From Paenibacillus sinensis (GTDB lineage: Bacteria > Bacillota > Bacilli > Paenibacillales > Paenibacillaceae), in NCBI RefSeq assembly GCF_019904155.1, contig NZ_JAHCMB010000046.1, positions 428 through 64,427 of the forward strand: DNA of 64,000 nt, read 5' to 3'. The position numbers were made by a program, and so were the translations under genes. Numbering within the stretch: position 1 is the stretch's first letter; each line of letters begins with the position of its first letter. Shown in pieces: positions 34,230 through 44,239 of this stretch. Below the pieces are notes generated by a model. That model did no database searches, was not told the DNA's origin, and saw only the letters and a program-made list of their open reading frames with translations.

Positions 34230-35669
34230 GTGAACTTCTGGAGAAGCCTTGTCGGTAAGCTGTGGGTGACGATTATTTGTCTCGTCGCGATTGTGCTGAT
34301 GACGCTCGGGCTGTTCCTGCTGCCGTATATTGACAGCAAATTCTCCAACTCTGGAGCGATCAAGCGGCTGTATATGTACACAGGCATGATCGGATTCTCC
34401 ATGACGACCTTCTTCGCGCTCTTCCTGTTCACCAAGATTACGCAGCCAATGCAGCGCCTGATCGAGGCGGCCAATGCGATTCGCAGAGGCGAGTACGGAA
34501 CCCGCGTGAACGTGGTGACCAGCGATGAGATCGGAGTCCTGGCTACTTCCTTCAACCATATGGCCGCAGAGCTGGAGAGCAATATTCGAAGTCTTAATCA
34601 TGAAAAAGGCCTGCTGTCCAACGTTCTCCGAAGCATGAGCGATCCCGTAATCACGTTCGATAACGAAGGCAGCATCGTGTTGACCAATCCTCACGGACAG
34701 GATCTTCTGGAACGCTGGAGCGATTTGAAATGGGAGCATGAAGGGGAAGAAGCTTTTCCTGAGCCCTCCGGCGGACTTTCCGGAATTCCGCTTCCGCTGC
34801 GTCCGCTCTTCCTGAAGACGCAGGAGGACGGAGGCGATCACAGCGATAACGTTCATGTACGGCAGGGCGTCTGGTCCGTGCATATGGCGCCGCTGTACAC
34901 GGACAAAGAAATTCAAGGCGCGGTGGCGGTGCTCCGCGATGTGACCGAAGAAGTGCGTCTGGAGAAGATGCGGAGGGACTTCCTCGCGAATGTCTCCCAT
35001 GAAATTCGCACTCCGCTGTCGATGATGCAGGGCTACAGCGAGGCGCTGCTGGATGGAATGGCAACCTCTCCAGAGGAGAGCAGTGAGCTGATCCAGGTCA
35101 TTCACGACGAGTCCCTGCGGATGGGACGGCTGGTCAAGGATCTTCTGGATCTGGCCCGCATGGAAGCCGGCCATTCCGATATGAACCGATCGGTCGTGAA
35201 CGTGAGTGAACTCCTGGAGCGGATTTACCGTAAATTCTCCGTCCGGGCCAAGGAACGGAATATCGATCTCCGCTGTATACGGAAGAGCAGCGAGCTATGG
35301 CTTCACGACGCGGATGAAGACAAGCTGGAGCAGGTGCTCACCAATCTGCTTGATAATGCTTTCCGCCATACGCCAGAAGGCAGACGGATCGATATCGTCG
35401 CTGACTGGATTGCCCATTCGAACCGTTCGGAGATTGAAATCGAAGTCCGGGATGAAGGTGCGGGCATTCCCTCCGAGGATCTGCCGTTTATCTTCGAACG
35501 TTTCTATAAGGCGGACAAAGCGCGGGTGCGGGGCGAGTCCGTAGGCACAGGGCTCGGGCTGGCAATCGTCAAGAATATCGTGGAATCCCATGGCGGCCAT
35601 ATTTCAGCTGCCAGCCGTCTTGGCGAAGGCACTTGTTTCACGATGCGCCTGCCTGTCGAAAAAGCATAA
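34230..35669 (+). CDS. resE: sensor histidine kinase ResE
   Basis: The 479-residue kinase starts FWRSLVGKLW, the ResE signature, at a GTG directly after the resD stop. Membrane helices lie at about 10-31 and 51-69, then HAMP (MQRLIEAANAIRRGEYGTRV), a PAS-like domain (about 130-235), phosphoacceptor His257 in NVSHEIRTPLS and an ATPase domain (NLLDNAFRHT, GTGLGLAI). The B. subtilis protein is 589 residues with a large outside sensor loop; here only about 18 residues separate the two helices, so sensing probably relies on the membrane or PAS domain. Confidence 0.92.
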   Translation: MNFWRSLVGKLWVTIICLVAIVLMTLGLFLLPYIDSKFSNSGAIKRLYMYTGMIGFSMTTFFALFLFTKITQPMQRLIEAANAIRRGEYGTRVNVVTSDEIGVLATSFNHMAAELESNIRSLNHEKGLLSNVLRSMSDPVITFDNEGSIVLTNPHGQDLLERWSDLKWEHEGEEAFPEPSGGLSGIPLPLRPLFLKTQEDGGDHSDNVHVRQGVWSVHMAPLYTDKEIQGAVAVLRDVTEEVRLEKMRRDFLANVSHEIRTPLSMMQGYSEALLDGMATSPEESSELIQVIHDESLRMGRLVKDLLDLARMEAGHSDMNRSVVNVSELLERIYRKFSVRAKERNIDLRCIRKSSELWLHDADEDKLEQVLTNLLDNAFRHTPEGRRIDIVADWIAHSNRSEIEIEVRDEGAGIPSEDLPFIFERFYKADKARVRGESVGTGLGLAIVKNIVESHGGHISAASRLGEGTCFTMRLPVEKA

Positions 35670-35687
35670 TTTTAAACTTTGTATGTC

Positions 35688-35716
35688 AGCGCCTCTCGAA
35701 CCGGAGGTGCTTTTTG
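35688..35716 (+). terminator. terminator after resE
   Basis: AGCGCCTC and GAGGTGCT pair with one wobble and are followed by TTTTTG. Confidence 0.7.
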
Positions 35717-35802
35717 TTGAAACAGGCACATAAATCTTGTTCTTCGTGGAACAAAGCGGTTAGTGATTAAGAAACCGATAACGGCTTAACAGGAGGAACG
35801 CT

Positions 35803-35892
35803 ATGAAGCCAAATTCAAGTTATCATCATGTAAAAATACAGCCTATGCCCATCTTGTTAATGGGTAGCTGGTTAAACGGAGCGGTCTTATGA
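35803..35892 (+). CDS. 29-codon leader ORF coupled to glpK
   Basis: An ATG behind AGGAGGAACGCT opens a 29-residue peptide (starts MKPNSSYHHVK, ends WLNGAVL) whose TGA overlaps the glpK ATG as ATGA. glpK itself has no good ribosome binding site (GGAGCGGTCTT only), so its translation probably depends on reading this leader. The peptide family is unknown; it may be a relic of a shortened upstream gene or a genuine regulatory leader. Confidence 0.55.
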   Translation: MKPNSSYHHVKIQPMPILLMGSWLNGAVL

Positions 35893-37397
35893 GCCGCTTT
35901 ATTTTGTCTCTGGACCAAGGGACGACCAGTTCGCGGGCGATCGTGTTCGATGAAGCGGCTGCGAGCCTGGGTCAGGGCCAGTATGCGATCCCCCAGCATT
36001 TTCCGAACCCGGGTTGGGTTGAGCATGATCCGGAGCAAATCTGGGAGATGCAGCTGCGCGCGGGTAGGGACGCCGTCGCAAAGGCGGGCATTCAGGCATC
36101 GCAAATCGCGGCGATCGGAATCACCAATCAGCGGGAGACCGCGCTGGTATGGGACCGGCAGACCGGTCGGCCGGTGCACCCGGCGATTGTCTGGCAGGAC
36201 CGGAGGACATCCGGGATGTGCGAGGAGCTGAAGCGGAAGGGGCTGGAGCGGGAAATATCGGCCAAGACCGGGCTGGTCTGCGATGCCTACTTCTCCGCGA
36301 CCAAGATCGCCTGGATACTCGATCATGTGGAAGGCGCCAGAGCGAGAGCCGAGGCGGGCGAGCTGCTTGCCGGCACGATAGACACCTGGCTGATCTGGAA
36401 GCTGACCGGCGGCGCTGTTCACGCAACGGATGTTACAAACGCTTCGCGGACGATGCTGTATGATCTCCACCAGATGAAATGGGACCAGGTCCTGATGGCC
36501 GAATTGAACATTCCCGGCTGCATACTCCCCGAGGTGCGGATGTCCGGCGGGTCCTTTGGCACAGCGCTTGAGGAATGGTTCGGAGCACCTATTCCGATTA
36601 TGTCCGTGCTCGGAGACCAGCAGGCGGCCCTGTTCGGCCATACCTGCCTGGATGCGGGAAGCGCGAAGAACACCTATGGAACCGGCTGCTTTATCCTGAT
36701 GAATACGGGAACCGAAGCGGTCGCATCCGGTCATGGTCTGCTGACGACCGTCGCCTGGGGGATGGGCGCTGATCTGTATTATGCGCTTGAAGGCAGTGTA
36801 TTCGCCGCCGGCGCGGCGGTGCAGTGGCTGGAGGAGGGGCTGGGTCTGATCGGCAGTCCCGCAGAGTCGGAGAGTATGGCGCGAGGTGTTGAGGACACGG
36901 GGGGCGTTGTGGTAGTTCCCGCCTTTACCGGACTTGGAGCACCATACTGGGATATGTACGCAAGGGGGGCAATCTTCGGGCTGACACGGGGTACGACAGC
37001 TGCGCATCTGGTGCGGGCAACGCTGGAGTCGCTCGCTTTTCAGTCACGCGATGTGATCGGGGCAATGGAGAAGGATGCGGGCATGCCGCTCTCGGATCTG
37101 AGGGTCGATGGCGGCGCAGTCCGGAATGACCTGCTGATGCAGTTTCAGGCGGATATCCTGGGCAGAGAGGTGACCCGTACAACCCATGCCGAGACGACGG
37201 CGCTGGGAGCCGCTCTTCTGGCGGGGCTCGCAGCAGGCATCTGGTCGCGGGAGGAACTGAGGGGCTTCAATCCGGCGGAGCGGACCTTTGACCCTCAGAT
37301 GGCGGAGGATGAGCGGGAAGCCCGCTACGCCGTCTGGCAGGACGCAGTCCACCGGACGATGGGCTGGGAGAAGCATGAGCGTTCGAACGGGTCGTAG
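35889..37397 (+). CDS. glpK: glycerol kinase
   Basis: The 502-residue FGGY-family enzyme phosphorylates glycerol to sn-glycerol 3-phosphate. It starts FILSLDQGTTSSRAIVFD (phosphate-binding), has the glycerol site GITNQRETALVWDR, the FGGY signature region YGTGCFILMNTG, and LRVDGGAVRNDLLMQFQADILG near the end. Length is normal. No glpF or glpD lies alongside, which is unusual for glp loci. Translation appears coupled to the upstream leader ORF. Confidence 0.95.
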   Translation: MSRFILSLDQGTTSSRAIVFDEAAASLGQGQYAIPQHFPNPGWVEHDPEQIWEMQLRAGRDAVAKAGIQASQIAAIGITNQRETALVWDRQTGRPVHPAIVWQDRRTSGMCEELKRKGLEREISAKTGLVCDAYFSATKIAWILDHVEGARARAEAGELLAGTIDTWLIWKLTGGAVHATDVTNASRTMLYDLHQMKWDQVLMAELNIPGCILPEVRMSGGSFGTALEEWFGAPIPIMSVLGDQQAALFGHTCLDAGSAKNTYGTGCFILMNTGTEAVASGHGLLTTVAWGMGADLYYALEGSVFAAGAAVQWLEEGLGLIGSPAESESMARGVEDTGGVVVVPAFTGLGAPYWDMYARGAIFGLTRGTTAAHLVRATLESLAFQSRDVIGAMEKDAGMPLSDLRVDGGAVRNDLLMQFQADILGREVTRTTHAETTALGAALLAGLAAGIWSREELRGFNPAERTFDPQMAEDEREARYAVWQDAVHRTMGWEKHERSNGS

Positions 37398-37572
37398 CGG
37401 CTGTTGCGATCACAACGGGATAAGTCGGTTGACCTGTTGTCGGGGAATGAGAATCCGTCTCTGCAACTTGTTGGAACTGCCGCGCAGTATGTAAGTCTGG
37501 ACACGACAGCGATTGGAACAAAGGTCCGTTCGCGGAGCGTCCACTTAGCGATTGCATGAACTCCTTGCTGGA

Positions 37573-37627
37573 CAAAAGACAGCTGCCCCAAGCAGCCATT
37601 TCATGGCCAAGGGGCAGCTGTCTTTTT
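37573..37627. terminator. bidirectional terminator between glpK and chemoreceptor gene
   Basis: AAAAGACAGCTGCCCC and GGGGCAGCTGTCTTTT form a 16-bp perfect stem with A runs on one side and T runs on the other, serving both convergent genes. Confidence 0.92.
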
Positions 37628-37653
37628 AGACCTGTCAGAAGTATGGAATCATC

Positions 37654-38904
37654 TCAGAACTTGAATACGTGAATAGCTTTATGCAGCCGGATGACGGCTC
37701 CGGTCATGACCTCAGTCTGCTCGGCTACGCTCGCTATTGCATGGATCTGTTCGTTCATTGAAGCCGCCACCTGCTGCGTTCCCGCAGCCGATTGCTGGGT
37801 GATTGCCGAGATGTTCTGAATCGCACCTGAAATTTGCTGTGAGCTATCCAGCATTTGATCGCTTTCGGCCGAGAACACGGAAATTTGCTCCGTTATATAA
37901 CGCACGCTATTTACGATTTCGGAGAAGATATCGCCTGCTTCGACGATTTTTTCATTCTGGATATGTACGATCTCTTCGTTGATGGCCGTATTGTCTACCG
38001 CCTGGGCGATGTCTGCATCGATTGCCCGCACCAGCTTGAACACCTCTTTGGCTGCCGCCGCCGATTCCTCGGCCAGTTTGCGGACCTCTTCGGCGACCAC
38101 CGCGAAGCCCCGCCCGTGTTCGCCAGCTCTTGCCGCTTCAATAGAAGCGTTCAGGGAGAGGAGGTTCGTCTGCTCCGCAATTTCGGAGATGGTGGCTGTT
38201 ATGTTCGTGATGCCCCGTGCGCTTTGAGTCAGGGCTTCGATCGATTGGGTGACCTTCCGGGTGGCTTCCACATTACGGCGCATGCCTTCAGCCTGTATGT
38301 CGATGGACTGGCGGCCCTTATCCACCAAATCCAGCGTCTGATTGGAGCGAAGATGCATTTCTTTGCTTGCATGCGTGTAATTGGCGACCTTTGATTCAAT
38401 TTCTTTAACCGAATCCATCATGCCCGCAATATCGGAAGAAATTTCGCTGGCGCCAAGCGCCAGATCATTTGCAGAGCTCGCTACCTGGGACATGACGATT
38501 TTGAGCTCGTGGTTCTTGTCTTCAATGCCGCGGCTGGCGTCGGTCACATGGCGGGTTATCTGGGATACCTCCCCGAGGATGCCGCGCAGCTTGTCAATCA
38601 TACTGTTAAATGTACGGCTCAGGTCTCCTGCGGAGCCCGATTCGTCCGCCTTGACGGTGAAGTCTCCCTTGGAGACAGTGTGCGTGACATTCGCGATGTC
38701 GTCAAAGGTTGATGTAAGCGTTCTCTCGATTGCGCGCGAAAGCGGGTACGTCAATCCAAGAAGAAGAACGATGACGAGAAAGCCCCATAGAAATTTCCCC
38801 ACAATCGCAAAAACAATCAATACCGGTACTGCGAACAGCGCAGCGATCAGGAAGCAGCTTGCAACAATACGTTGGCGGAGCGGAAGCTTGATCAACCATG
38901 CCAT
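37654..38904 (-). CDS. methyl-accepting chemotaxis-type protein without sensor domain
   Basis: The 416-residue protein has two adjacent membrane helices (about 15-55) with almost no outside loop, a HAMP-like region ([20 protein letters not shown]) and a coiled-coil signalling domain with the conserved hairpin tip ([41 protein letters not shown]). Lack of a ligand domain suggests sensing of membrane state or an intracellular cue. The ATG of MAWLIKLP is chosen because AGAGGGGG precedes it. Confidence 0.88.
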   Translation of the reverse strand: MAWLIKLPLRQRIVASCFLIAALFAVPVLIVFAIVGKFLWGFLVIVLLLGLTYPLSRAIERTLTSTFDDIANVTHTVSKGDFTVKADESGSAGDLSRTFNSMIDKLRGILGEVSQITRHVTDASRGIEDKNHELKIVMSQVASSANDLALGASEISSDIAGMMDSVKEIESKVANYTHASKEMHLRSNQTLDLVDKGRQSIDIQAEGMRRNVEATRKVTQSIEALTQSARGITNITATISEIAEQTNLLSLNASIEAARAGEHGRGFAVVAEEVRKLAEESAAAAKEVFKLVRAIDADIAQAVDNTAINEEIVHIQNEKIVEAGDIFSEIVNSVRYITEQISVFSAESDQMLDSSQQISGAIQNISAITQQSAAGTQQVAASMNEQIHAIASVAEQTEVMTGAVIRLHKAIHVFKF

Positions 38905-39054
38905 GTAAAGTCCCCCTCTTATGTATGTATGCGTTATCATTTCCAGTATAGGACTAAAGTCTTCCCTCGTCTATACTAAAATGTGATCAATCTTTTTCGG
39001 TTGCGAGATTGCCTGGCGAGAAGAAGGAAGGAGAAAAAAGGAAGATGAACTAAA

Positions 39055-40020
39055 TCACTCCAAGCTGTCTTCGGAGTATAAAGCAGCGATACTGCGGGCT
39101 GTTGCGGCAATTTGCCTTGCCAACTCGGACGGAGCTGTGGCGATCAAGTCGGTTCCGTAAGAGAGCGCAATTTTGATAGCTGATCCAAGGGTCTGAAATT
39201 CGGCGGCAACGGCAATCCACTCGGGATCGACGGAGGGGCAGGCGTTCAGTACTTTGACGTACCGCTCGTTCCGCAGACCGTGGAGAGCAGATTCCCGCAC
39301 TTGAAGCTCGGCTTCGTAGCGGGGAAGCGCCGCCTTGAAGTCCCGGACGGACTGCTCCCAATAAGCCTCCAGATCAAAATCAGCCGCACGCTGGAACACT
39401 TCCTCGGTCAACTCGGCGTTGATCATCCGCGATATGCGGTACGTGCGAATGTCACCCTCACAGGAAGCGGCGGCATACCAGACACCTCTCTTGGCGACAA
39501 GACCGAGAGGCTCAATAATCCGTTCCTTCACATCTCCATTTCGTCCGTATTGCATACGAATTCTGCGGTTCTCCTGAACGGCTTGCCGGATTAGAGGCAG
39601 ATAGGGTACAGATTCATGGGAAGGGTCCCACGAATAACCGTCGATGTGAATATGATCTCCCTGTTGATCCGCTTGTTCGCCGGTGGCGGGACGTGCAGCG
39701 GCTTCCAGCTTGCGGGCGGCTGCATCGTAGTCATCCAGTATACCTAGATCGGCAAGAAGTGCTGCATCGGCTCCAAGCAGCAGGGCGGTCAGTTCACTCG
39801 GTTTCATGCCCGTAAGTCTTGTTCGGTAGCCCTGGGTCAATTTCCAGCCCCCGGAGCGTCCTCTCTCGGCATACACCGGGATTCCCGCGGCCGACAGGGC
39901 TTCCAAATCCCGGTGTACCGTACGCTCCGAGATTTCAAGCAGATGCGACAGCTCGCGAGTGGTAAGCTTACCCCGGTTCTGAAGAAGGAGCAGCATGGTC
40001 AGCAATCGTGAAGCGCTCAT
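39055..40020 (-). CDS. WYL-domain DeoR/YafY-type transcriptional regulator
   Basis: The 321-residue protein has an N-terminal helix-turn-helix (LTTRELSHLLEISERTVHRDLEALSAAGIPVY) and a WYL domain (RRIRMQY, PLGLVAKRGVWYAAA, RTYRISRM), followed by a WCX-like C-terminal part. Such proteins sense small ligands or nucleic acids through WYL. It is divergent from an SDR gene with 128 bases between, so it probably controls that gene. Confidence 0.9.
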   Translation of the reverse strand: MSASRLLTMLLLLQNRGKLTTRELSHLLEISERTVHRDLEALSAAGIPVYAERGRSGGWKLTQGYRTRLTGMKPSELTALLLGADAALLADLGILDDYDAAARKLEAAARPATGEQADQQGDHIHIDGYSWDPSHESVPYLPLIRQAVQENRRIRMQYGRNGDVKERIIEPLGLVAKRGVWYAAASCEGDIRTYRISRMINAELTEEVFQRAADFDLEAYWEQSVRDFKAALPRYEAELQVRESALHGLRNERYVKVLNACPSVDPEWIAVAAEFQTLGSAIKIALSYGTDLIATAPSELARQIAATARSIAALYSEDSLE

Positions 40021-40148
40021 CTATGATCAACACTCCTTGGTCATTCAGTCTTTGTCGAGTCTGGATTCATTATATAATAAATATATGACAATAGATGGCA
40101 TGATTTTAGGCTAATCTTGAGATATTACGAATAAGGGAGGCTATATCC

Positions 40149-40988
40149 ATGAAATCATTACAGGGAAAAATAGCGCTCGTAACAGGAGCCAGCCGGGGAG
40201 CAGGCAAGGGGATTGCGCTTGAGCTGGCGGAGTCGGGGGCCTTTGTATACGTAACCGGCAGGAGCGTGAAAGGAAACACTACCGGAGGCCGACCGGGTGA
40301 TATCGATACTACGGTTTCTGAAATTCGCAATGCAGGTGGAGCGGCGGAGGCTGTACCATGCGATCACAGGCAGCCCGAGGACACGGAGCGGCTTATCAGC
40401 CGAATCGCTTCAGAGAAGGGGAGACTGGATATTCTGGTCAACAACGTATGGGGCGGGAATGAACTGAGTATCGATGAGCGTCCGTTCTGGGAGCAGCCTA
40501 TGGAGCATTGGGATACCATGTTCAATGGCGGCGTTCGCGCCCAGCTTCTGACCAATGTGTTCGCGGTTCCGCTTATGAGGGACAATCCGGGGAGCCTCAT
40601 TGTGCATACAACGTTCTGGGACAGGAACCGGCACATTACTAATTTCTATTACGATCTGGCCAAGAACGCGCTGGTCCGCATGGCGCAAAGCTTGGCCAAG
40701 GAGCTTGCCTCCGACCGGATCGCAGTCATTCCGCTCTCTCCGGGCTGGATGCGGACGGAGCTTGTACTGCAGGCGTTCGGAACGGATGAGGAGCACTGGA
40801 GACAAGTGGAGGCTCTCAGGGACACGGAATCTCCCCGCTATATCGGGCGTGCCGTCTGCGCCCTTGCGGGCGATCCCAATGTCATGGAGCGTTCAGGCAA
40901 GCCTCAGCAGGTTGGGCGGCTGGCGCTGGAATACGGGTTTACCGATATCGACGGCAGGCTGGTTCCTGAATTCACAGTAGAGGAATAG
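40149..40988 (+). CDS. short-chain dehydrogenase/reductase (DHRS1-like)
   Basis: The 279-residue protein has TGASRGAGKGIA for cofactor binding and YYDLAKNAL carrying the catalytic Tyr and Lys. The usual NNAG reads NNVWGG, typical of the DHRS1-like subgroup. GGGAGGC precedes the ATG. It is divergent from the WYL regulator and followed by hairpins shared with convergent serA. The substrate is unknown. Confidence 0.86.
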   Translation: MKSLQGKIALVTGASRGAGKGIALELAESGAFVYVTGRSVKGNTTGGRPGDIDTTVSEIRNAGGAAEAVPCDHRQPEDTERLISRIASEKGRLDILVNNVWGGNELSIDERPFWEQPMEHWDTMFNGGVRAQLLTNVFAVPLMRDNPGSLIVHTTFWDRNRHITNFYYDLAKNALVRMAQSLAKELASDRIAVIPLSPGWMRTELVLQAFGTDEEHWRQVEALRDTESPRYIGRAVCALAGDPNVMERSGKPQQVGRLALEYGFTDIDGRLVPEFTVEE

Positions 40989-41007
40989 AGACAAGAGAGA
41001 GTGAAAA

Positions 41008-41043
41008 AAGATAAAGTCCCGCTGCCATAAGCAGCGGGACTTG
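41008..41043 (-). terminator. terminator downstream of serA (reverse strand)
   Basis: AAGTCCCGCTGC and GCAGCGGGACTT form a 12-bp perfect stem; the T-rich tract (TTTATCTTTTTTC) lies on the reverse-strand side. Confidence 0.7.
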
Positions 41044-41052
41044 TAGTCGTGA

Positions 41053-41092
41053 AGGGCTGGGAAGAAGGATTGCTTCTTCTCAGCCTTTTCAG
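41053..41092 (+). terminator. hairpin terminator after SDR gene
   Basis: GGCTGGGAAGAAG and CTTCTTCTCAGCC pair with one wobble and are followed by TTTTC. It sits between the convergent SDR and serA genes. Confidence 0.55.
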
Positions 41093-41119
41093 AATATTAC
41101 TGAGATTGGTTAAAGGCTA

Positions 41120-42712
41120 CTAATCCAGTACCACTTCGGTGGCGGTGTTGATTTCCGGAAGAGCGGCAAGCTTCACCAGCACCTCGGAAGGCACCTTCTT
41201 GTCAACGGTCAGCAGCATGATGGCTTCGCCGCCGACATCGATACGTCCGACCTGCATGGAAGCGATATTCACATCGCTCTGGCCGAGCAGGCTGCCGACG
41301 TTGCCGATGATGCCCGGCTTGTCATTATGGGAGATCAGAATTTGATGTCCTTCTGGCGAGATATCCACCGGGAACTTGCCGAGCTGAACAATGCGCTCGC
41401 CATAGCCCTGAAGCAGCGTACCTGCGACTACACGCTCTTCGCCGCCATCCGCGATCAGCTTCACGGAGATCAGGTTGGTGAAGCCCTTCGTCTTGGAAGC
41501 CTTGGTTACTACAACGTTAACTTCACTCGTCTTGGCCAGGTGCATGGAGTTGATGATGTTCACATCTCCCCCGAAGTGACGGGAGAGCACACCCTTCACG
41601 ATGTACCGGTTAAGAGGCTGAGTGTCGACATCAGCCAGGTCGCCTGCGAACTCCACGACGATTTCCTTAATGGCGCCGTTCGTAATTTGGGCGGCGAAGC
41701 TGCCCAGCTTCTCGCCGAGTGTGAAGTACGGCTGCAGCTTGTTCATAACGCTTGCAGCCACCGGAGGAATGTTGACGGCATTGATAAACGGTTCGTTCCG
41801 CAGGATGTGCAGCACCTGCTCGGACACGTCAATTGCCACGTTCTCCTGGGCTTCAACCGTCGAAGCGCCAAGATGCGGAGTCACGATAATTTTCGGATTG
41901 GACAGGAACGGATGGTCGGCTTGCGGCGGTTCCTTCTCAAATACGTCAAATGCGGCGCCTGCCACGATGCCGGAGTCGATAGCTTCCACCAGAGCCATTT
42001 CGTCGATTACGCCGCCGCGTGCACAGTTTACGATGCGCATGCCCTTCTTCATGACCTCGAACTGTGGACGGGAGATCATATGCTTCGTCTGCGGAGTCAG
42101 AGGCGTATGCACAGTAATGAAGTCGGCGTTTCTTACTACATCATCCACAGTTGCGATTTTCACTTCGAGCTTCTCTGCGCGGTCTTCCGTCAGGAACGGA
42201 TCATAGGCCAGAATGTTCATGCCGAACGCTTTGGCGCGTTTGGCGACTTCGCTTCCGATCCGGCCCATTCCGAGAACGCCGAGGGTTTTGCCGCGAAGCT
42301 CAACGCCGAGGAACGATTTCTTGTCCCATACGCCCGTGATGGTCTTCGCGTAGGCTTGCGGAATATGGCGGGCAAGAGCCATCATCATGGCGAATGCATG
42401 TTCACAAGTAGTAATCGTGTTGCCGTCCGGGGCATTGATGACGACAATGCCGCGCTTGGTTGCGGCCTCGAGGTTAATGTTGTCAACGCCGACGCCTGCG
42501 CGGCCGATGACTTTCAAGTTGGTTCCGGCTTCGATGATTTTGGGAGTGACGGTGGTCTGGGAACGGACAAGGAGACCATCGTATTCGCCGATGATGGCGA
42601 CGAGCTCGTCCTCGCTGAGTCCTGTCTTCTTGTCAACCGTTACATCGCTTGCATCCGTCAGCTGCTGAATCCCGAGATCGCTAATCGGGTCCGATACCAA
42701 AATTTTGAACAT
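41120..42712 (-). CDS. serA: D-3-phosphoglycerate dehydrogenase
   Basis: The 530-residue enzyme makes the first committed step of serine synthesis. It has the D-2-hydroxyacid dehydrogenase catalytic and NAD domains ([63 protein letters not shown]), an intervening ASB domain (about 320-445) and a C-terminal ACT domain ([18 protein letters not shown]) for allosteric control. GGAGG precedes the ATG of [10 protein letters not shown]-box leader lies directly upstream. Confidence 0.96.
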   Translation of the reverse strand: MFKILVSDPISDLGIQQLTDASDVTVDKKTGLSEDELVAIIGEYDGLLVRSQTTVTPKIIEAGTNLKVIGRAGVGVDNINLEAATKRGIVVINAPDGNTITTCEHAFAMMMALARHIPQAYAKTITGVWDKKSFLGVELRGKTLGVLGMGRIGSEVAKRAKAFGMNILAYDPFLTEDRAEKLEVKIATVDDVVRNADFITVHTPLTPQTKHMISRPQFEVMKKGMRIVNCARGGVIDEMALVEAIDSGIVAGAAFDVFEKEPPQADHPFLSNPKIIVTPHLGASTVEAQENVAIDVSEQVLHILRNEPFINAVNIPPVAASVMNKLQPYFTLGEKLGSFAAQITNGAIKEIVVEFAGDLADVDTQPLNRYIVKGVLSRHFGGDVNIINSMHLAKTSEVNVVVTKASKTKGFTNLISVKLIADGGEERVVAGTLLQGYGERIVQLGKFPVDISPEGHQILISHNDKPGIIGNVGSLLGQSDVNIASMQVGRIDVGGEAIMLLTVDKKVPSEVLVKLAALPEINTATEVVLD

Positions 42713-42904
42713 GGTTTTCTTTTTCCTCCTTAGATGATGAAGCTTGATATTTAGGGGAGATACCATAAGGGATCTCCGGATTACCTAAAGTGCATTTCCT
42801 CCTGCCAGACAAGCGCTGACGCGGTGTCGCGGCAAAGAGGGGGCCTAAAGCTCTGCCGGAAAGAAGAGGGAATCATCCGCTGGTCAAAAACCAGACTTAA
42901 CCAG

Positions 42905-43185
42905 CAAAAAACTCCCGACCGCATACTGCTTCCGCAGTAAGGGACGAGAGTTGTCGTGGTACCACCCTAATTCACTGCATCCTTCATGGATGCAGCCTCA
43001 TATCCTATCCATCATGACAGGAACACTGGTAACGGAGTGAACCGATTGTGCCTACTGTAAGAGTTCAACACAATATCTCAGGAGCGCTAAAGACAGCTGT
43101 CCGCCACCGACTTGCACCACCCGCCGGCTCTCTGAAGGCTTCTAGTATCTTTGTTCCATCATCGCTTTTGCTTGATTAATTTTTC
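42905..43185 (-). promoter_or_regulatory. T-box riboswitch of serA, serine (AGC) specifier
   Basis: On the reverse strand the invariant T-box AGGGTGGTACCACG (plus coordinates 42955-42968) is followed by a terminator stem and T run. Stem I shows the GAGAGCCGGCGGGTGGTGC apical part and then TTT-AGC-GCTCCTGAG, where AGC (43086-43088) occupies the specifier position before the RCYCYKGAG element. AGC is a serine codon, agreeing with serA as target. Uncharged tRNA-Ser should relieve termination. Confidence 0.88.
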
Positions 43186-43188
43186 ATA

Positions 43189-43217
43189 ATGTAACATGGC
43201 CGTGCTAGATGTGTCAA
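43189..43217 (-). promoter_or_regulatory. sigma-A promoter of the serA T-box leader
   Basis: On the reverse strand TTGACA, a 17-bp spacer and TTACAT lie just ahead of the leader. Confidence 0.65.
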
Positions 43218-43260
43218 TAGGATTTTGCGGTCACATTATGGTATGATGCTTGTTGCCGGT

Positions 43261-44157
43261 TCAATCGTAAAAGAATGGAATCTGCGGCAGCGTCTCCTTG
43301 GAGTAATATTGCAGCCGCCACTTTGAGAATTCCTGCTCGGACAGCGCGCCGGTCGATACCAGCAGCGTAATCGCACCCTGCACATTATTCAGGTTAAGCG
43401 AATCCGTGCTTCCCGAATTGATCAGGTTGTCAATTTTGGCCGTAACATCCTGCGGGTCATAATCCGCGAATATCCCGCGGTTCAGTAATATCTGCGCGAT
43501 ATTGGCGTTCTTGAGCAGAAGGGGCATCTTCTTCCATTCGGAAAAAGAAATGACCTTCGGATTCCCGATTGCGGAAGGAATCGAGGAACTGTTGCCGGAG
43601 CCCCAGCTCAGCATGGCAGAGTAATAATTATTTTGTCCAGTAAGGCCGTATTTCACCGCTCCCTGGGCAAGCTCTCCCGTTCTCAGCTCTTTGGCGGTCG
43701 CGGCGGAGTCCGCAGCGGCTGCTTGGTCAGCGGCTTCGGAGAAGAGCCGAAGGCTCTTGAGGATGTTGAGCTGTCCCTGCTCCAGAAGCGGCGAATTGCT
43801 GAATAACGCCGTCTCCGTCACCTTGGAGCTGGCCTCGTCCGCAAGCGTTCGGAGGCTTCTCAGCGTCTGTGAGGGACTGGCCGTTCCGGATGCCAGCCGA
43901 TCAACCTTATCGTTCCATTCCCGCTTGAATTCCCGATAAGGGGAAAATACGCTATGATAGAATGTGACAAGATCCGACTCCTGATAAGAAGCGTTGGGAT
44001 CTTGGGCAAGACTGTTCGGGTATTTCTTGGCGTATTGCGCTTCGGCTTTATCGGCTCCGATCTTCACGCCCAGAAAGAACACGGCGAATGCCGCGATCAG
44101 GCAGAACAGAAATCCCATAGTGTACAGCATTGATTTGCGTGAGGTACTGCGTTTCAT
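43261..44157 (-). CDS. membrane-anchored hypothetical protein
   Basis: The 298-residue protein has a basic N-terminus and one membrane helix (residues about 11-31), then a long helical extracytoplasmic region rich in Ala/Ser with no recognised domain. AAAGGAG lies before the ATG. It stands alone between the serA promoter and the divergent CPBP gene. No function is proposed. Confidence 0.75.
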   Translation of the reverse strand: MKRSTSRKSMLYTMGFLFCLIAAFAVFFLGVKIGADKAEAQYAKKYPNSLAQDPNASYQESDLVTFYHSVFSPYREFKREWNDKVDRLASGTASPSQTLRSLRTLADEASSKVTETALFSNSPLLEQGQLNILKSLRLFSEAADQAAAADSAATAKELRTGELAQGAVKYGLTGQNNYYSAMLSWGSGNSSSIPSAIGNPKVISFSEWKKMPLLLKNANIAQILLNRGIFADYDPQDVTAKIDNLINSGSTDSLNLNNVQGAITLLVSTGALSEQEFSKWRLQYYSKETLPQIPFFYD

Positions 44158-44239
44158 AAAGCGTCGGCTCCTTTGACGGGCAATTTCGTGCTAACGGCTT
44201 GCGCAGGAATTATTCATCATATAGAACAGGCAGGTAATT

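Noticed and set aside
35826-37007. 393-codon open frame on the reverse strand opposite glpK
   Set aside because: Antisense shadow of glpK, without start signals or recognisable domains.
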